Part shown: positions 44,198 to 52,933 of the stretch, piece after piece
Numbering within the stretch: position 1 is the first letter of the stretch
Layout: each line of letters opens with the position of its first letter
Notes under the pieces: model-generated
Seen by the model: only the letters and a program-made list of their open reading frames with translations
What the model was told of the DNA's origin: nothing
The model's database searches: none
From: Siminovitchia terrae
GTDB taxonomy: Bacteria; Bacillota; Bacilli; Bacillales; Bacillaceae_C
Direction of reading: 5' to 3'
Length of the DNA stretch: 64,000 nt
Assembly: GCF_003605405.2 (NCBI RefSeq)
Contig: NZ_QYTW02000002.1
Span: 212,555 to 276,554, forward strand
Position numbers and translations under genes: made by a program

Positions 44198-45013
44198 ATG
44201 GTTGAAATACGTACACTTCAAACAATTCAAGAGTTACAGCTTGTACAGGAATTAGAGAAAACGGTTTGGGGCATGGAGCCTATTCCAGTCCATCAAACGA
44301 TTACGGCAGTCAAGAATGGCGGGCTGATGTTAGGAGCTTTCATTGAGGATAAGCTTGTAGGTGTCAGCTACAGCTTTCCCGGGTATGTCAATGGAAACAC
44401 TTATTTATGCTCACATTTGCTCGGTGTACATCCGGACTACCAGCATAAAGGGATTGGAAGACAGTTAAAGGAAGAGCAGAAAGAAGCCGCATTAAAACTA
44501 GGATATACAATGATGACTTGGACGTATGATCCTCTTGAAAGCAAAAATGCTTACTTGAATTTATCCAAGCTGGGCGGAATTTGCTCGACATACGTGGAAA
44601 ACTGTTATGGAAATATGGATGATTCGCTGAATGCCGGACTTCCGACAGATCGCTTTAAATTGGAATGGTGGATTGACCGCCATTTTGTCATTCCAAAAAG
44701 TGAGAAACAGTTCAAGATTCCCTTGGAATCTGTGCAGGAAGGCGTGCCAAAACTGGCCGACGTTGAGTCAGCACTATCCGGAATTGAGAAATACGACATC
44801 GTTTTTGTCCCGGTTCCCGCCTTTTTTCAGGAGTTGAAACAAAAAGATAAACTGCTTGTCATCGATTGGCGGATGAAGACCCGGAAAATTTTCCAAACAT
44901 TGTTTGCCAAAGGGTATGTGGCGGTTGCACTTGAAAGAGAGCAAGCAGGACCTGTCCATTTTTATAAATTAGTGAAAAAAGAATTAATGGGAGTTGAAAA
45001 ACATGCGAATTAA
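44198..45013 (+). CDS. GNAT-type acyltransferase of the N-succinylamino acid racemase operon
   Basis: The ~271-residue protein has a GNAT core at residues ~30-130. The acyl-CoA loop is [30 protein letters not shown], followed by [22 protein letters not shown]-terminal ~110-residue extension is also present. The start ATG 44198 follows GAAGAGGT; the upstream open frame is the structured element. Its stop overlaps the racemase start. In Geobacillus a GNAT succinyltransferase, an N-succinylamino acid racemase and a desuccinylase convert D- to L-amino acids, so N-succinylation of D-amino acids is inferred. Confidence 0.82.
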   Translation: MVEIRTLQTIQELQLVQELEKTVWGMEPIPVHQTITAVKNGGLMLGAFIEDKLVGVSYSFPGYVNGNTYLCSHLLGVHPDYQHKGIGRQLKEEQKEAALKLGYTMMTWTYDPLESKNAYLNLSKLGGICSTYVENCYGNMDDSLNAGLPTDRFKLEWWIDRHFVIPKSEKQFKIPLESVQEGVPKLADVESALSGIEKYDIVFVPVPAFFQELKQKDKLLVIDWRMKTRKIFQTLFAKGYVAVALEREQAGPVHFYKLVKKELMGVEKHAN

Positions 45014-46109
45014 AGAAGTAACGTTGCGCCATTTGCAAATGAAGCTGAAGTTTCCATTTACAACAAGTTTTGGGACATTCCAGGACAGAGATTTCATTTT
45101 ACTTGAAGGGAAAGACGAAAACGGCAACTCAGGATGGGGAGAATCAGTTGCTTTTCATTCGCCGTGGTATAGTGAAGAAACGATGAAAACGAACTGGCAT
45201 ATGTTAGAGGATTATTTGATTCCTGCGTTATTGAATCAGGAAATTACACATCAGGATGAAGTTTCTGAGGTTTTTTCCAATATCCGCAAAAACAATATGG
45301 CCAAATCTACGATTGAAGGTGCTGTATGGGATTTGTACAGCCAAGAAAAAGGCGTTTCCCTTGCTTCTGCACTTGGCGGGAAAAAATCAAAGATAGAAGT
45401 CGGCATCAGCATCGGTATCCAGGACACAGCTTCGGACCTTCTACGCATCATTGAAAAACATGTACAAGAAGGCTATAAGAGAATGAAGGTTAAAATCAAG
45501 CCGGGTTGGGACGTTGATGTGATGCGTGAAGTTAGAAAAGAATTTCCAGATGTTCCGCTCATGGCCGATGCGAACTCTGCTTATACGTTAGAGGATATCG
45601 ATACATTAAAAGCGTTGGATGAATTTGATCTGATGATGATTGAACAGCCTTTGGCATCGGATGACATTATTGACCATGCTAAGCTTCAAGAAGCCATTTC
45701 CACTCCGGTTTGCTTAGACGAAAGCATCCATTCCTATGAGGATGCTAGAAAAGCGATTGAACTAGGGAGCTGCGGGATTATCAACATCAAAATTGGACGT
45801 GTCGGCGGTTTATCCGAGTCCAAACGAATTCATGACTTATGTGAAAGCCATCATATCCCTGTTTGGTGCGGCGGCATGCTGGAATCAGGAATCGGCCGGG
45901 CTCACAACGTGGCCCTCACCACTTTGTCGAATTTCATCATGCCAGGTGATACGGCTGCATCTTCACGCTATTGGGAAAAAGACATCATTACACCGGAAGT
46001 CACAGTTGAAGATGGATATATTACAGTTCCTGATAAACCGGGTATCGGTTATGAACCTGATCTGGAAGCAATCGAAAGCTTTACGATCGAGAAAAAAACA
46101 TACAAGTAA
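45003..46109 (+). CDS. N-succinylamino acid racemase / o-succinylbenzoate synthase family (enolase superfamily)
   Basis: The 368-residue protein has a capping N-domain ([25 protein letters not shown]) and a barrel with catalytic residues in order: the KxK lysines in [11 protein letters not shown], metal ligands in [14 protein letters not shown] and CLDESI, and the second catalytic Lys in [11 protein letters not shown]. This set is shared by o-succinylbenzoate synthase (MenC) and N-succinylamino acid racemase. The neighbours (GNAT, RpiR, YkvI transporter) are not menaquinone genes, so racemase is preferred. ATG 45003 follows GGGAG. Confidence 0.88.
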   Translation: MRIKEVTLRHLQMKLKFPFTTSFGTFQDRDFILLEGKDENGNSGWGESVAFHSPWYSEETMKTNWHMLEDYLIPALLNQEITHQDEVSEVFSNIRKNNMAKSTIEGAVWDLYSQEKGVSLASALGGKKSKIEVGISIGIQDTASDLLRIIEKHVQEGYKRMKVKIKPGWDVDVMREVRKEFPDVPLMADANSAYTLEDIDTLKALDEFDLMMIEQPLASDDIIDHAKLQEAISTPVCLDESIHSYEDARKAIELGSCGIINIKIGRVGGLSESKRIHDLCESHHIPVWCGGMLESGIGRAHNVALTTLSNFIMPGDTAASSRYWEKDIITPEVTVEDGYITVPDKPGIGYEPDLEAIESFTIEKKTYK

Positions 46110-46188
46110 ATAAATGAGGGAAGAAGAGAGTTCTTTTTCCCTGTTCATCAAATTGACAAAAAATTCAAAAAACCAAAAGGGGAAAATT

Positions 46189-47268
46189 ATGAAAAAAAGC
46201 ATTCAAATTGGCGGAGCTTTTATCGGCTTAATCGTTGGAGCCGGATTTGCTTCAGGTCAGGAAATATTACAATTTTTTACAAGCTTTGGCTGGTTAGGAA
46301 TAGCCGGTTCAGTTGTAGCCACTTTTTTGTTTGCCTTTATGGGTATGAATCTTGCTCAACTTGGAAGCCGTCTGCAAACCAATTCCCATAAGGAAGTTAT
46401 ATATCATATTTGCGGTAAATATCTTGGAGTGGTAGTCGATATTTTAATGACCTTCTTTTTATTCGGTGTGACGGTGGTCATGTTCGCGGGGGCAGGTTCC
46501 ATATTTGAACAGCAATTTGGCATACCAGGTATCATTGGCAACATTTTACTTGCACTTATAACTATTATTGTCGTTTGTCTTAACATTGAAAAAGTCATTT
46601 CAGCCATAGGTGTTGTAACGCCGTTTCTGATTTTGGCAGTTATTATCATTGCCATCTACTCATTGTCTACAATGGACGGCACTTTTGCTCAAATGCAGGA
46701 TGTCGCAAATGCTCAGAAACCCGCTGCTTCCAATTGGGTGCTTGGCGCGCTTCTGTATGTTTCCTATAATATTGCAGCCGGAGCCGCTATGCTTGCTGTT
46801 ATGGGCGGTTCTGTAAAAGATGAAAAAACAGCAGGCTGGGGTGGAATTATTGGTGGTGTCGGCTTAGGTGTTTTGATTTTTCTTATCAATATCGGAATGT
46901 TTGCGAAATTTGATAATATCTCGGGAACTGATATGCCGATGCTGTATTTGGCAAATGAAATTTCTCCAATCTTTGGTGCTATTATGTCTATCGTTTTATT
47001 GGGGATGATATTCAACACTGCGGTGGGTATGCTGTACGCTTTTACCGCACGGATAAGTCAAACAGATGCGCCAAAGTTTAGAGTCCTTGTCGTTATATGC
47101 GGAGTTGCCGCGTTCGGTGCAAGCTTTGTCGGTTTTATTACACTGGTAGGAACAGTCTATCCTACTATGGGTTACCTAGGATTTACATTGATTGCAGCGA
47201 TTATTGTTGCTTGGTTCAGATGGAGGAAGAAGCCAGAAGGCCAGGATACGAGCGAACCTGCGTCTTAA
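46189..47268 (+). CDS. YkvI-family membrane transporter
   Basis: The 359-residue protein has about ten hydrophobic spans and begins KKSIQIGGAFIGLIVGAGFASGQEILQFF, the glycine-rich first helix of YkvI-type proteins in the APC superfamily. AAAGGGGA precedes ATG 46189; an upstream in-frame stretch is not used. It lies ~80 bases behind the racemase and may carry an amino acid or its N-acyl form into or out of the cell. No substrate is established. Confidence 0.85.
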   Translation: MKKSIQIGGAFIGLIVGAGFASGQEILQFFTSFGWLGIAGSVVATFLFAFMGMNLAQLGSRLQTNSHKEVIYHICGKYLGVVVDILMTFFLFGVTVVMFAGAGSIFEQQFGIPGIIGNILLALITIIVVCLNIEKVISAIGVVTPFLILAVIIIAIYSLSTMDGTFAQMQDVANAQKPAASNWVLGALLYVSYNIAAGAAMLAVMGGSVKDEKTAGWGGIIGGVGLGVLIFLINIGMFAKFDNISGTDMPMLYLANEISPIFGAIMSIVLLGMIFNTAVGMLYAFTARISQTDAPKFRVLVVICGVAAFGASFVGFITLVGTVYPTMGYLGFTLIAAIIVAWFRWRKKPEGQDTSEPAS

Positions 47269-47521
47269 TACTTGGAGATTTTTCGCTGACTTGAGAATCT
47301 TCTTTTAGATGCTTGTACAAATCTTGAGTTGGCGAAGCATATCATTTATCTCGACGGGTATCCAGAAAGCTCATTTAAAAGCGGGTGTTAGGACGGGATT
47401 ATTGCCCATTCTTGCTATTTTCAGTAAAAACGGTCACCATTAGTGGAGATAGATGCCCGTCTCATAAGAGAATGGTTACGCACCAACTTCAAAGATGAAA
47501 GAAATGTCTCCGTTCGCATAT
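47269..47521 (+). other. Intergenic stretch with possible insertion remnant
   Basis: No gene recognised. At 47431 the 13-mer GGTCACCATTAGT recurs from 1528-1540, where it follows the broken 3' end of element copy 1. This hints at a shared boundary of another small mobile element. Confidence 0.4.
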
Positions 47522-47716
47522 TTTAACTTCATTCAGCAGAAGTCTCCCACTTCTGTAAGTGGTGAGATGAATGCCTATTGGTATTCCATTCATTGGGGGG
47601 GCAAACCCCTGTTGAATAAAGTCAAAGCCTCCGGCGGATGCCACGGATTTTCAGAGGAAATTTATCGAACGAAGCTCGATAAAATCTGGGCGCAAATACG
47701 CCAAGGCGCATTTGAT
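47522..47716 (+). ncRNA. HEARO/omega-RNA-like structured element, copy 5
   Basis: Full-length copy with all hairpins. TTTATCGAACGAAGCTCGATAAA shows one compensated or tolerated change, and the terminal CGCCAAGGCG hairpin ends ATTTGAT. A 74-codon open frame across it (47495-47719) is coincidental. With copy 6 it flanks the methyltransferase gene. Confidence 0.75.
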
Positions 47717-47847
47717 TGAAGCTTCCGCCCCAAGTTTTTCAATGGCCGTTGAGAAAATCGTTTTTCATTAATTTTCCCACGGCCTCATTTCTTCTATCTG
47801 AAAATAGGTGCTATATTTAAGGAAAACAGAGCAGAGGAAGTGATGGA

Positions 47848-48459
47848 TTGGAAAAAGAGAGGCTGGTACGTATTTTTGATAGACAGGCAGCAAAATATGA
47901 ATCGAATAAGGAATCGTCCAACCTGAAAAAGTGGCGGAGAGAACTGCTGAGCCAAGCGGAGGGAGAAGTGCTTGAGCTTGCTGTCGGGGCGGGAGCTAAT
48001 TTTCCATACTATCCTCCAGATGTTAAAGTGACGGCTGCTGATTTCAGCCAGGAAATGCTGGGCGCGGCTCGAAAGAAAGCATCCAACTACAATATACAAG
48101 CCGAATGGATATGTGCAGATATAGAGAAATTGGAATTTGAGTCTCATTCCTTCGATACAATTGTCTCGACTTTGTCCTTTTGCTGTTATGGAAATCCAGC
48201 AGAGATGTTGAAAAAAATCCAACGATGGTGCAAGCCTGGGGGAAAAATATTGTTGTTCGAACATGGGATAAGCTCTAATATTTTCGTTTCTGGGGCCCAA
48301 AGGGTCTTGAATCCGCTTTTATATAAAATGATCGGATGCCACCAAACACGTGACATATTAAACTTGGTACACGAATCGGGATTAACAGTGCAAAGGACAG
48401 AAAGTCACTGGTTGAATATGTTTCATATTATTTGGGCAAGTCCGGGGGAGGGATTTTAA
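47848..48459 (+). CDS. Class I SAM-dependent methyltransferase
   Basis: The 203-residue Rossmann-fold methyltransferase has motif I VLELAVGAGANFPYYP, an acidic residue after the second strand (VTAADFSQEML), ICADIEKLEF (motif II) and FDTIVSTLSFCCYGNPAEMLKKIQRWCKPGGKILLFEHG. It resembles the UbiE/METTL7-like group. TTG 47848 starts it, with AGAGGAAGTGATGGA ahead. Element copies 5 and 6 lie on either side at 131 and 85 bases. Substrate unknown; a lipid or thiol is typical of the group. Confidence 0.85.
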   Translation: MEKERLVRIFDRQAAKYESNKESSNLKKWRRELLSQAEGEVLELAVGAGANFPYYPPDVKVTAADFSQEMLGAARKKASNYNIQAEWICADIEKLEFESHSFDTIVSTLSFCCYGNPAEMLKKIQRWCKPGGKILLFEHGISSNIFVSGAQRVLNPLLYKMIGCHQTRDILNLVHESGLTVQRTESHWLNMFHIIWASPGEGF

Positions 48460-48544
48460 ACTGCCTAAAAGGGCAGGGGCAATGGTTGCCTTATGCAATA
48501 AAACCGTTTTGCGAGGAAGCTTTCCCTAAAGTAATTATTAATTT

Positions 48545-48740
48545 TTTAACTTCATTCAGCACAGAAATCCTCCATTTCTGTAAGTGGTGAGATGAATGCA
48601 TATTGGTATTCCATTCGTGTGGGTTCAAACCCTGGCTGAATAAAGTTAAAGCCTCCGGCGGATGCCACAGATTTTCTGAGGAAGTTTATCGAGCGGAGCT
48701 CGATAAAATCTGGGCGCAAATACGCCGAGGCGCATTTGAT
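48545..48740 (+). ncRNA. HEARO/omega-RNA-like structured element, copy 6
   Basis: Full-length but more diverged: CAGCACAGAAATCCTCC at the start, GGGTTCAAACCC, GGCGGATGCCACAG, TTTATCGAGCGGAGCTCGATAAA and CGCCGAGGCG. It starts after TTTAA, like the others, and ends CATTTGAT. Confidence 0.72.
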
Positions 48741-48975
48741 TGAAGAGAACTGATAGATTATATTTTTTCCGTAGCTGTTTCGCCTAAGCTTTCTCTTATC
48801 GTTCCACACCGAAGGCCTTTTTCAGAATCTCAATGAAAGGGGCATCGTGAACAGCCTAAGAAACTAGAGTTTGTATGAGTTTCCTGCAAACTCTATATGA
48901 GCATCTGCTACCTTATTTTTCAGAAAATATGCTATACTGGAAGCCATTGAGAATCCGACAAGGGAGTGGATACAT

Positions 48976-49539
48976 ATGTATGATATCGCGATTATTGGAG
49001 CAGGTACGGCCGGAGGAAGTGCGGCGGTCTTTGCAGCCAAAGCGGGAAAGAAAACAATTGTCATTGACAGTGGGAAAAGTATGACCAAGCGTGCTTTGAT
49101 CTTGAACCATTACGGAATTGAGGAGATTGCCGGCCCCGAGTTGATTGAAACCGGGCAAAAGCAGGCAGCGAACTTTGGAGCAGAAATTGTTCAGGACACA
49201 GTTGTGAATGTGACGAAAACCGAAAATGGATTAAAGGTTGAAGGCGAAAGCGGAACATACGAAGCCAAGCATGTCATCCTTGCAACCGGTGCTCTGGCCA
49301 CATTGGCCGAGAAAATTGGCGTCAGCACAAAGGATGGAACAGAGCCGCGAATTAAGACAATCGTGGACGTCGGATTGGACGGAAAAACAAACATTGACGG
49401 CATCTGGGCCGCCGGAACAGTTGCGGGCGTTAGTGTCCACACCATCATAACAGCGGGTGACGGGGCTAAAGTGGCAATTAACGTCATCTCCGAATTAAAT
49501 GGCGAGCGCTATGTTGATCACGATGTATTAAAGAATTAG
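48976..49539 (+). CDS. Short NAD(P)/FAD-dependent oxidoreductase (thioredoxin-reductase-like)
   Basis: The 187-residue protein has the FAD GxGxxG motif AIIGAGTAGGSAAVFAAKAGKKTIVID and ends with the second FAD segment IDGIWAAGTVAGVSVHTIITAGDGAKVAINV. It is a little over half the size of thioredoxin reductase: the NAD domain and the CxxC pair are absent. This is a known compact single-domain layout. A possible sigma-A -10 (TATACT, 48931) lies upstream, and a strong terminator follows. Its electron partner is unknown. Confidence 0.82.
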   Translation: MYDIAIIGAGTAGGSAAVFAAKAGKKTIVIDSGKSMTKRALILNHYGIEEIAGPELIETGQKQAANFGAEIVQDTVVNVTKTENGLKVEGESGTYEAKHVILATGALATLAEKIGVSTKDGTEPRIKTIVDVGLDGKTNIDGIWAAGTVAGVSVHTIITAGDGAKVAINVISELNGERYVDHDVLKN

Positions 49540-49551
49540 GAAAACACAATC

Positions 49552-49610
49552 GGAGCAACTCCCCCGGACATCCTTGGATGGATCGGGGGAGTTGCTCCAA
49601 CTCTTTTATA
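49552..49610 (+). terminator. Strong terminator
   Basis: GGAGCAACTCCCCCG and CGGGGGAGTTGCTCC form a perfect 15-bp stem, followed by AACTCTTTTATA. The T run merges with the first unit of a 20-bp repeat. Confidence 0.85.
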
Positions 49611-49686
49611 AAGGCAGCCACTCTCTTATAAAAGCTCCAACTCTCTTAAAAAAGCAGCCACTCTCTTATAAAAGCTCTCAACCATA
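49608..49686 (+). repeat. Three-unit remnant of the 20-bp tandem repeat
   Basis: Three 20-mers of the form ATAAAAGCNNCCACTCTCTT, then ATAAAAGCTCTCAACCATA. The array at 63011-63343 ends with the same CTCTCAACCATA. The rest of the gap to 49848 holds no gene. Confidence 0.8.
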
Positions 49687-49847
49687 TAGTAACATGCTCA
49701 GCCAAAATCGTTCTGAGTCAGAAAGGTATTTGATTGTCTGTTGATTGTAAAGTTGAAAAAATTCACATTTGATGGGCGAACTTAAAAGCACTCCCGCTAA
49801 TATCAACGGAGGTGCTCATTTTTATCTTTTCTTACATAGTAACCAAA

Positions 49848-50546
49848 CTATCCCTTTTTGTCTTTCAGTTTTTCCATATACAGGATAAGAGCTATTGTAA
49901 TGGCTACGCACAATGCAATTTTAATAAAGCTGACGATTGGAGAAAACAATACGGTTAGCCCAATCATAGAGCCAATCAATCCGTATAACGGGGTTTTAAA
50001 GGCGAATTGTCCGAGAACTGCACCGAATATAGCAGGAAGTATAAAGTTGAAAGCATCTTTTACAACATCAGGTAACATCATAATAATATAGGATCCGCCT
50101 AAAATGACGATGACAATTACTATTGTATTTACTAAACAAGCAACTGCTATGCCAAAAACACCAGCAATTTCACCTTTATTAGATCCATTTTCTACACCAA
50201 TTGCTTCCTGGGCTGCGGCAGAACATGGCAGGCATAAATTTGAAATGTTTCCTGATAGGAAGGCCAGGTAGGTTCCGGCGATTCCGAGAATAGGGTAGTA
50301 AGTAATCGGCTCTATCACCCACATGACCCCTATGAAGCCAGCATATCCAATCAATCCGGTAATAATTGGACCCCAGCCCGGATGGGCCCCAACAATAAAT
50401 GACATATACAAAGGGGCAGATAAGGAAGCTAAAATTGTCATTAAAAGAGTCAAACGTCCCCAAAAATGAGCCTTGTTATGAAAGTGGGCCATACTGTCAT
50501 TGATACGGATATTTCCCTGTAATACTTTTTGTGGGTTTAGAGCCAT
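49848..50546 (-). CDS. Multi-span membrane protein, partner of the DUF5058 protein
   Basis: The 232-residue protein has about six hydrophobic spans after a 30-residue cytoplasmic start. A cysteine-containing re-entrant-looking stretch, SGNISNLCLPCSAAAQEAIG, lies near the middle. It lies 37 bases behind a DUF5058 gene, downstream of an M20 hydrolase, on one transcript. I do not know a characterised relative. The pair looks like a split transporter whose halves together give about twelve to fourteen spans. Confidence 0.72.
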   Translation of the reverse strand: MALNPQKVLQGNIRINDSMAHFHNKAHFWGRLTLLMTILASLSAPLYMSFIVGAHPGWGPIITGLIGYAGFIGVMWVIEPITYYPILGIAGTYLAFLSGNISNLCLPCSAAAQEAIGVENGSNKGEIAGVFGIAVACLVNTIVIVIVILGGSYIIMMLPDVVKDAFNFILPAIFGAVLGQFAFKTPLYGLIGSMIGLTVLFSPIVSFIKIALCVAITIALILYMEKLKDKKG

Positions 50547-50583
50547 TCGTTTTCCTCCTCATATTTCATAGTTTTTCTAAGGC

Positions 50584-51294
50584 CTAAATAAGCGAAACAA
50601 GGTATCCACAATACATTCCAACAACCATTGATATTGCAAGAGCCCATTCTTTTAGCCAAGATTTACCGGTTTTTTTAGCGACGTACAATACGGCAAACGT
50701 CGTGAATATTGCCATAAAACCAGAAATTGCCGAACTGATATCAATGGCCATTTTTTCAACAGCCAGATATCCAAAGGCTCCCATCATCGCCGCAGCCGAT
50801 ACTACTCCCATTATTTTTGGGTTCTTTGCCTTCAGCTTGTTCTGAACATTCCCGAGGGATTTTGTAAAAAGAAATGCAAAGATAAGCCATCCCATCCCTC
50901 CAAGGCACATCGTCCAGATCACTGTAGAAAAGGCTTCAACTGTAAAAGAATCTGTTCCCAAGCTGCTGCCAAACGCCTTTGCACCAATTTCCGCAGCAGC
51001 TGCTTCAGTTGAGGCAGACCCAATAATACCGATTCTCATCATTGTTAATGGAGAGCCAATTAATGCAATCAGCGAAATAATGACGATTCCGATACCCATA
51101 GAAGGTCCAATTGATCCGATTATCCCGGTTTTGATAGCAGTCCTCACCTCTTTGGATGTCATTCCGACCTCAGGCGCCGTTTTCTTGGCCATTCTAATGA
51201 AAATCAAGGCCTGGAAAATGACGATAAATATGACAAAAAAGGCAATAATCCAAAGGGGTGCAGTATTGGAGGCTTTCATAACTTCCTCTATCAA
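50584..51294 (-). CDS. DUF5058-family membrane protein
   Basis: The 236-residue protein has about six spans (near residues 12-33, 55-80, 110-135, 150-165, 170-195 and 213-235). The loop GIIGSASTEAAAAEIGAKAFGSSLG is rich in small and acidic residues. It fits DUF5058 as I recall it. The gene lies between an M20 amidohydrolase and a second membrane protein on one strand. The family has no proven role. An importer for the substrate of the M20 enzyme is inferred. Confidence 0.75.
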   Translation of the reverse strand: MIEEVMKASNTAPLWIIAFFVIFIVIFQALIFIRMAKKTAPEVGMTSKEVRTAIKTGIIGSIGPSMGIGIVIISLIALIGSPLTMMRIGIIGSASTEAAAAEIGAKAFGSSLGTDSFTVEAFSTVIWTMCLGGMGWLIFAFLFTKSLGNVQNKLKAKNPKIMGVVSAAAMMGAFGYLAVEKMAIDISSAISGFMAIFTTFAVLYVAKKTGKSWLKEWALAISMVVGMYCGYLVSLI

Positions 51295-51327
51295 TGAACT
51301 CTCTCCTTCCCATTCTCTTTTAAAATA

Positions 51328-52542
51328 TTATTGGATCGCTTCTTTATCCATGGCAATTCTGTTTTCATTGTGTGACAAGAAATCCAATACAAGCCCAATA
51401 AAAAGTTTGCCAATATATATGATGGCTCGTTCATCCACATCAAATTTTGGATGGTGATGAGGATAAATTTTCGTTTGGTCTTCTAATGCACCGCCCACCC
51501 AAAAGAAGGAGCCCGGCCGCTCTTTTAAGTAATAAGCGAAATCCTCCATGCCCATTTGTGCTGGATTTCGTTTTACCATTTCTTTTCCAAATAATGATAT
51601 CGCTACTTTTTCAACGCGTCCCGTCTCTTCCGGATGGTTGACTACAGCAGGATAGCCGCGCGTATATTTGTAATCGATAGACGCTCCAAGTCCGCTGCAT
51701 GTTGATTCAGCAATCTTTCCAATGGCTTGTTCGATATGTTCGCGGACACTTTCTTTAAAAGTGCGCACCGTACCGGTAATTTTCGCCTTATCAGGAATCA
51801 CATTATATCCTTCTCCTCCATGAAAGGATGCTACGGTAACGACGGCTGAATCAATCGGATCGACTTGCCGGCTAACAATTTGCTGTAAATTTAAAAGTAA
51901 TTGACTTCCGGCAATTAGGGGATCTATGGTTAAATGTGGGGTAGCGGCATGTCCGCCTTTACCGGCTATTTCTATTTCGAATATGTCGCCATTTGCCATA
52001 GCGTAACCCTCTTTAATCCCAATCTTTCCAAGAGAATCTGTTGAACCGACATGGGCGCCATAAACGACATCCACATCTTGCAAACAGCCATCTTCAATCA
52101 TCGCTTTGGCTCCTCCAGGAATAACCTCTTCCGCAAATTGATGGATAAAAACAATATTGCCGTTTATACTGTCGCGATTCTCACTGAGAATTTTAGCTAC
52201 ACCTAGCAGAGCAGCTGTATGCAAGTCATGGCCGCAAGCATGCATGACACCAGGAATAAGAGATTTATAGTCGACATCCTTTTCATCCTGAATCGGCAAA
52301 GCATCGAAATCAGCACGAAGAGCCACTGTTTTACCAGGATTGTTCCCTTTAAGTGTTCCAACGACTCCACGGCCGCCTACGCCCGTTCTGACCTCTAATC
52401 CAATGGAACTCAGAAAGTCTGCAATTTTCTTTGGAGTGTCTTTCTCCGTATGAGACAGTTCCGGATACATGTGTAAATCCCTTCTGAAGTCAACGAGCTC
52501 TGGATACAGTTCTTCTAATCTTGAAAAAAACTTTTCTTTCAA
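51328..52542 (-). CDS. M20-family amidohydrolase/peptidase
   Basis: The 404-residue zinc hydrolase starts FFSRLEELYPELVDFRRDLHMYPELSHTE. It shows metal ligands in HACGHDLHTAAL, the catalytic Glu pair in FAEEVIPGG, the dimerisation domain with GKGGHAATPHLTIDP, and a final His in HHHPKFDVDE. It belongs to the hippurate/N-acyl-L-amino acid hydrolase branch. It has its own promoter (TTGACA-17-TAGAAT on the minus strand) carrying the same TCGAC motif as the malonate genes. N-malonyl, N-succinyl or N-acetyl amino acids are candidate substrates. It could also supply the desuccinylase missing from the racemase operon. Confidence 0.9.
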   Translation of the reverse strand: MKEKFFSRLEELYPELVDFRRDLHMYPELSHTEKDTPKKIADFLSSIGLEVRTGVGGRGVVGTLKGNNPGKTVALRADFDALPIQDEKDVDYKSLIPGVMHACGHDLHTAALLGVAKILSENRDSINGNIVFIHQFAEEVIPGGAKAMIEDGCLQDVDVVYGAHVGSTDSLGKIGIKEGYAMANGDIFEIEIAGKGGHAATPHLTIDPLIAGSQLLLNLQQIVSRQVDPIDSAVVTVASFHGGEGYNVIPDKAKITGTVRTFKESVREHIEQAIGKIAESTCSGLGASIDYKYTRGYPAVVNHPEETGRVEKVAISLFGKEMVKRNPAQMGMEDFAYYLKERPGSFFWVGGALEDQTKIYPHHHPKFDVDERAIIYIGKLFIGLVLDFLSHNENRIAMDKEAIQ

Positions 52543-52625
52543 TGCATATCCCTCTTTTCCAAATTTTTGAGTTTAGTCAGTTTTTTAAAAGCGCTTTCTT
52601 CTCTCGGTTGGAGTATTATAAATTG

Positions 52626-52673
52626 TCGACAGTCGATTTACTGCATTCTATTAAACCTCTTATATTGTGTCAA
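52626..52673 (-). promoter_or_regulatory. Promoter and operator of the M20-DUF5058 operon
   Basis: On the minus strand TTGACA (52673-52668) and TAGAAT (52650-52645) are separated by 17 bases. The inverted motif TCGAcagTCGA (52636-52626) lies nine bases after the -10, a repressor position. The same motif recurs at 52867 and 55833, with a related half at 55726. Confidence 0.75.
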
Positions 52674-52815
52674 CAATTACAAAAGTTCTAATTTATCTAA
52701 AATATTGATGCATTTATGTCATTTTGTTACTAAATTCCCATTAAATACGGCTATTCAATTCAGTTATTAAAATACCCTACAAAAGTTCCGAATTGAATAA
52801 ATTATCTAAAAAGTG

Positions 52816-52877
52816 TTGAAATAAATTGTATTTGTTTATATAATACTAAAAACATTTCTTTAATTGTCGACAATCGA
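52816..52877 (+). promoter_or_regulatory. Promoter and operator of the amidase gene
   Basis: TTGAAA (52816-52821) and TATAAT (52839-52844) with a 17-base spacer. The operator-like TCGACAATCGA (52867-52877) lies 23 bases after the -10, in the early leader. Confidence 0.75.
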
Positions 52878-52933
52878 CTCTAGTTCTTTCTGCGTATTTT
52901 TAAAAAATTAATAGAATCAGGAGTTGTTTAAAG

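Noticed and set aside
43925-45013. A single 362-residue protein covering the structured element and the acyltransferase
   Set aside because: The first ~91 codons are element copy 4, whose DNA is conserved in six non-coding places. ATG 44198 has its own ribosome binding site and matches the expected GNAT start.
47495-47719. A 74-residue ORF over element copy 5
   Set aside because: It is the chance translation of the RNA-like element; the same frame is broken in copies 1, 3 and 6 and the DNA changes preserve stems, not codons.
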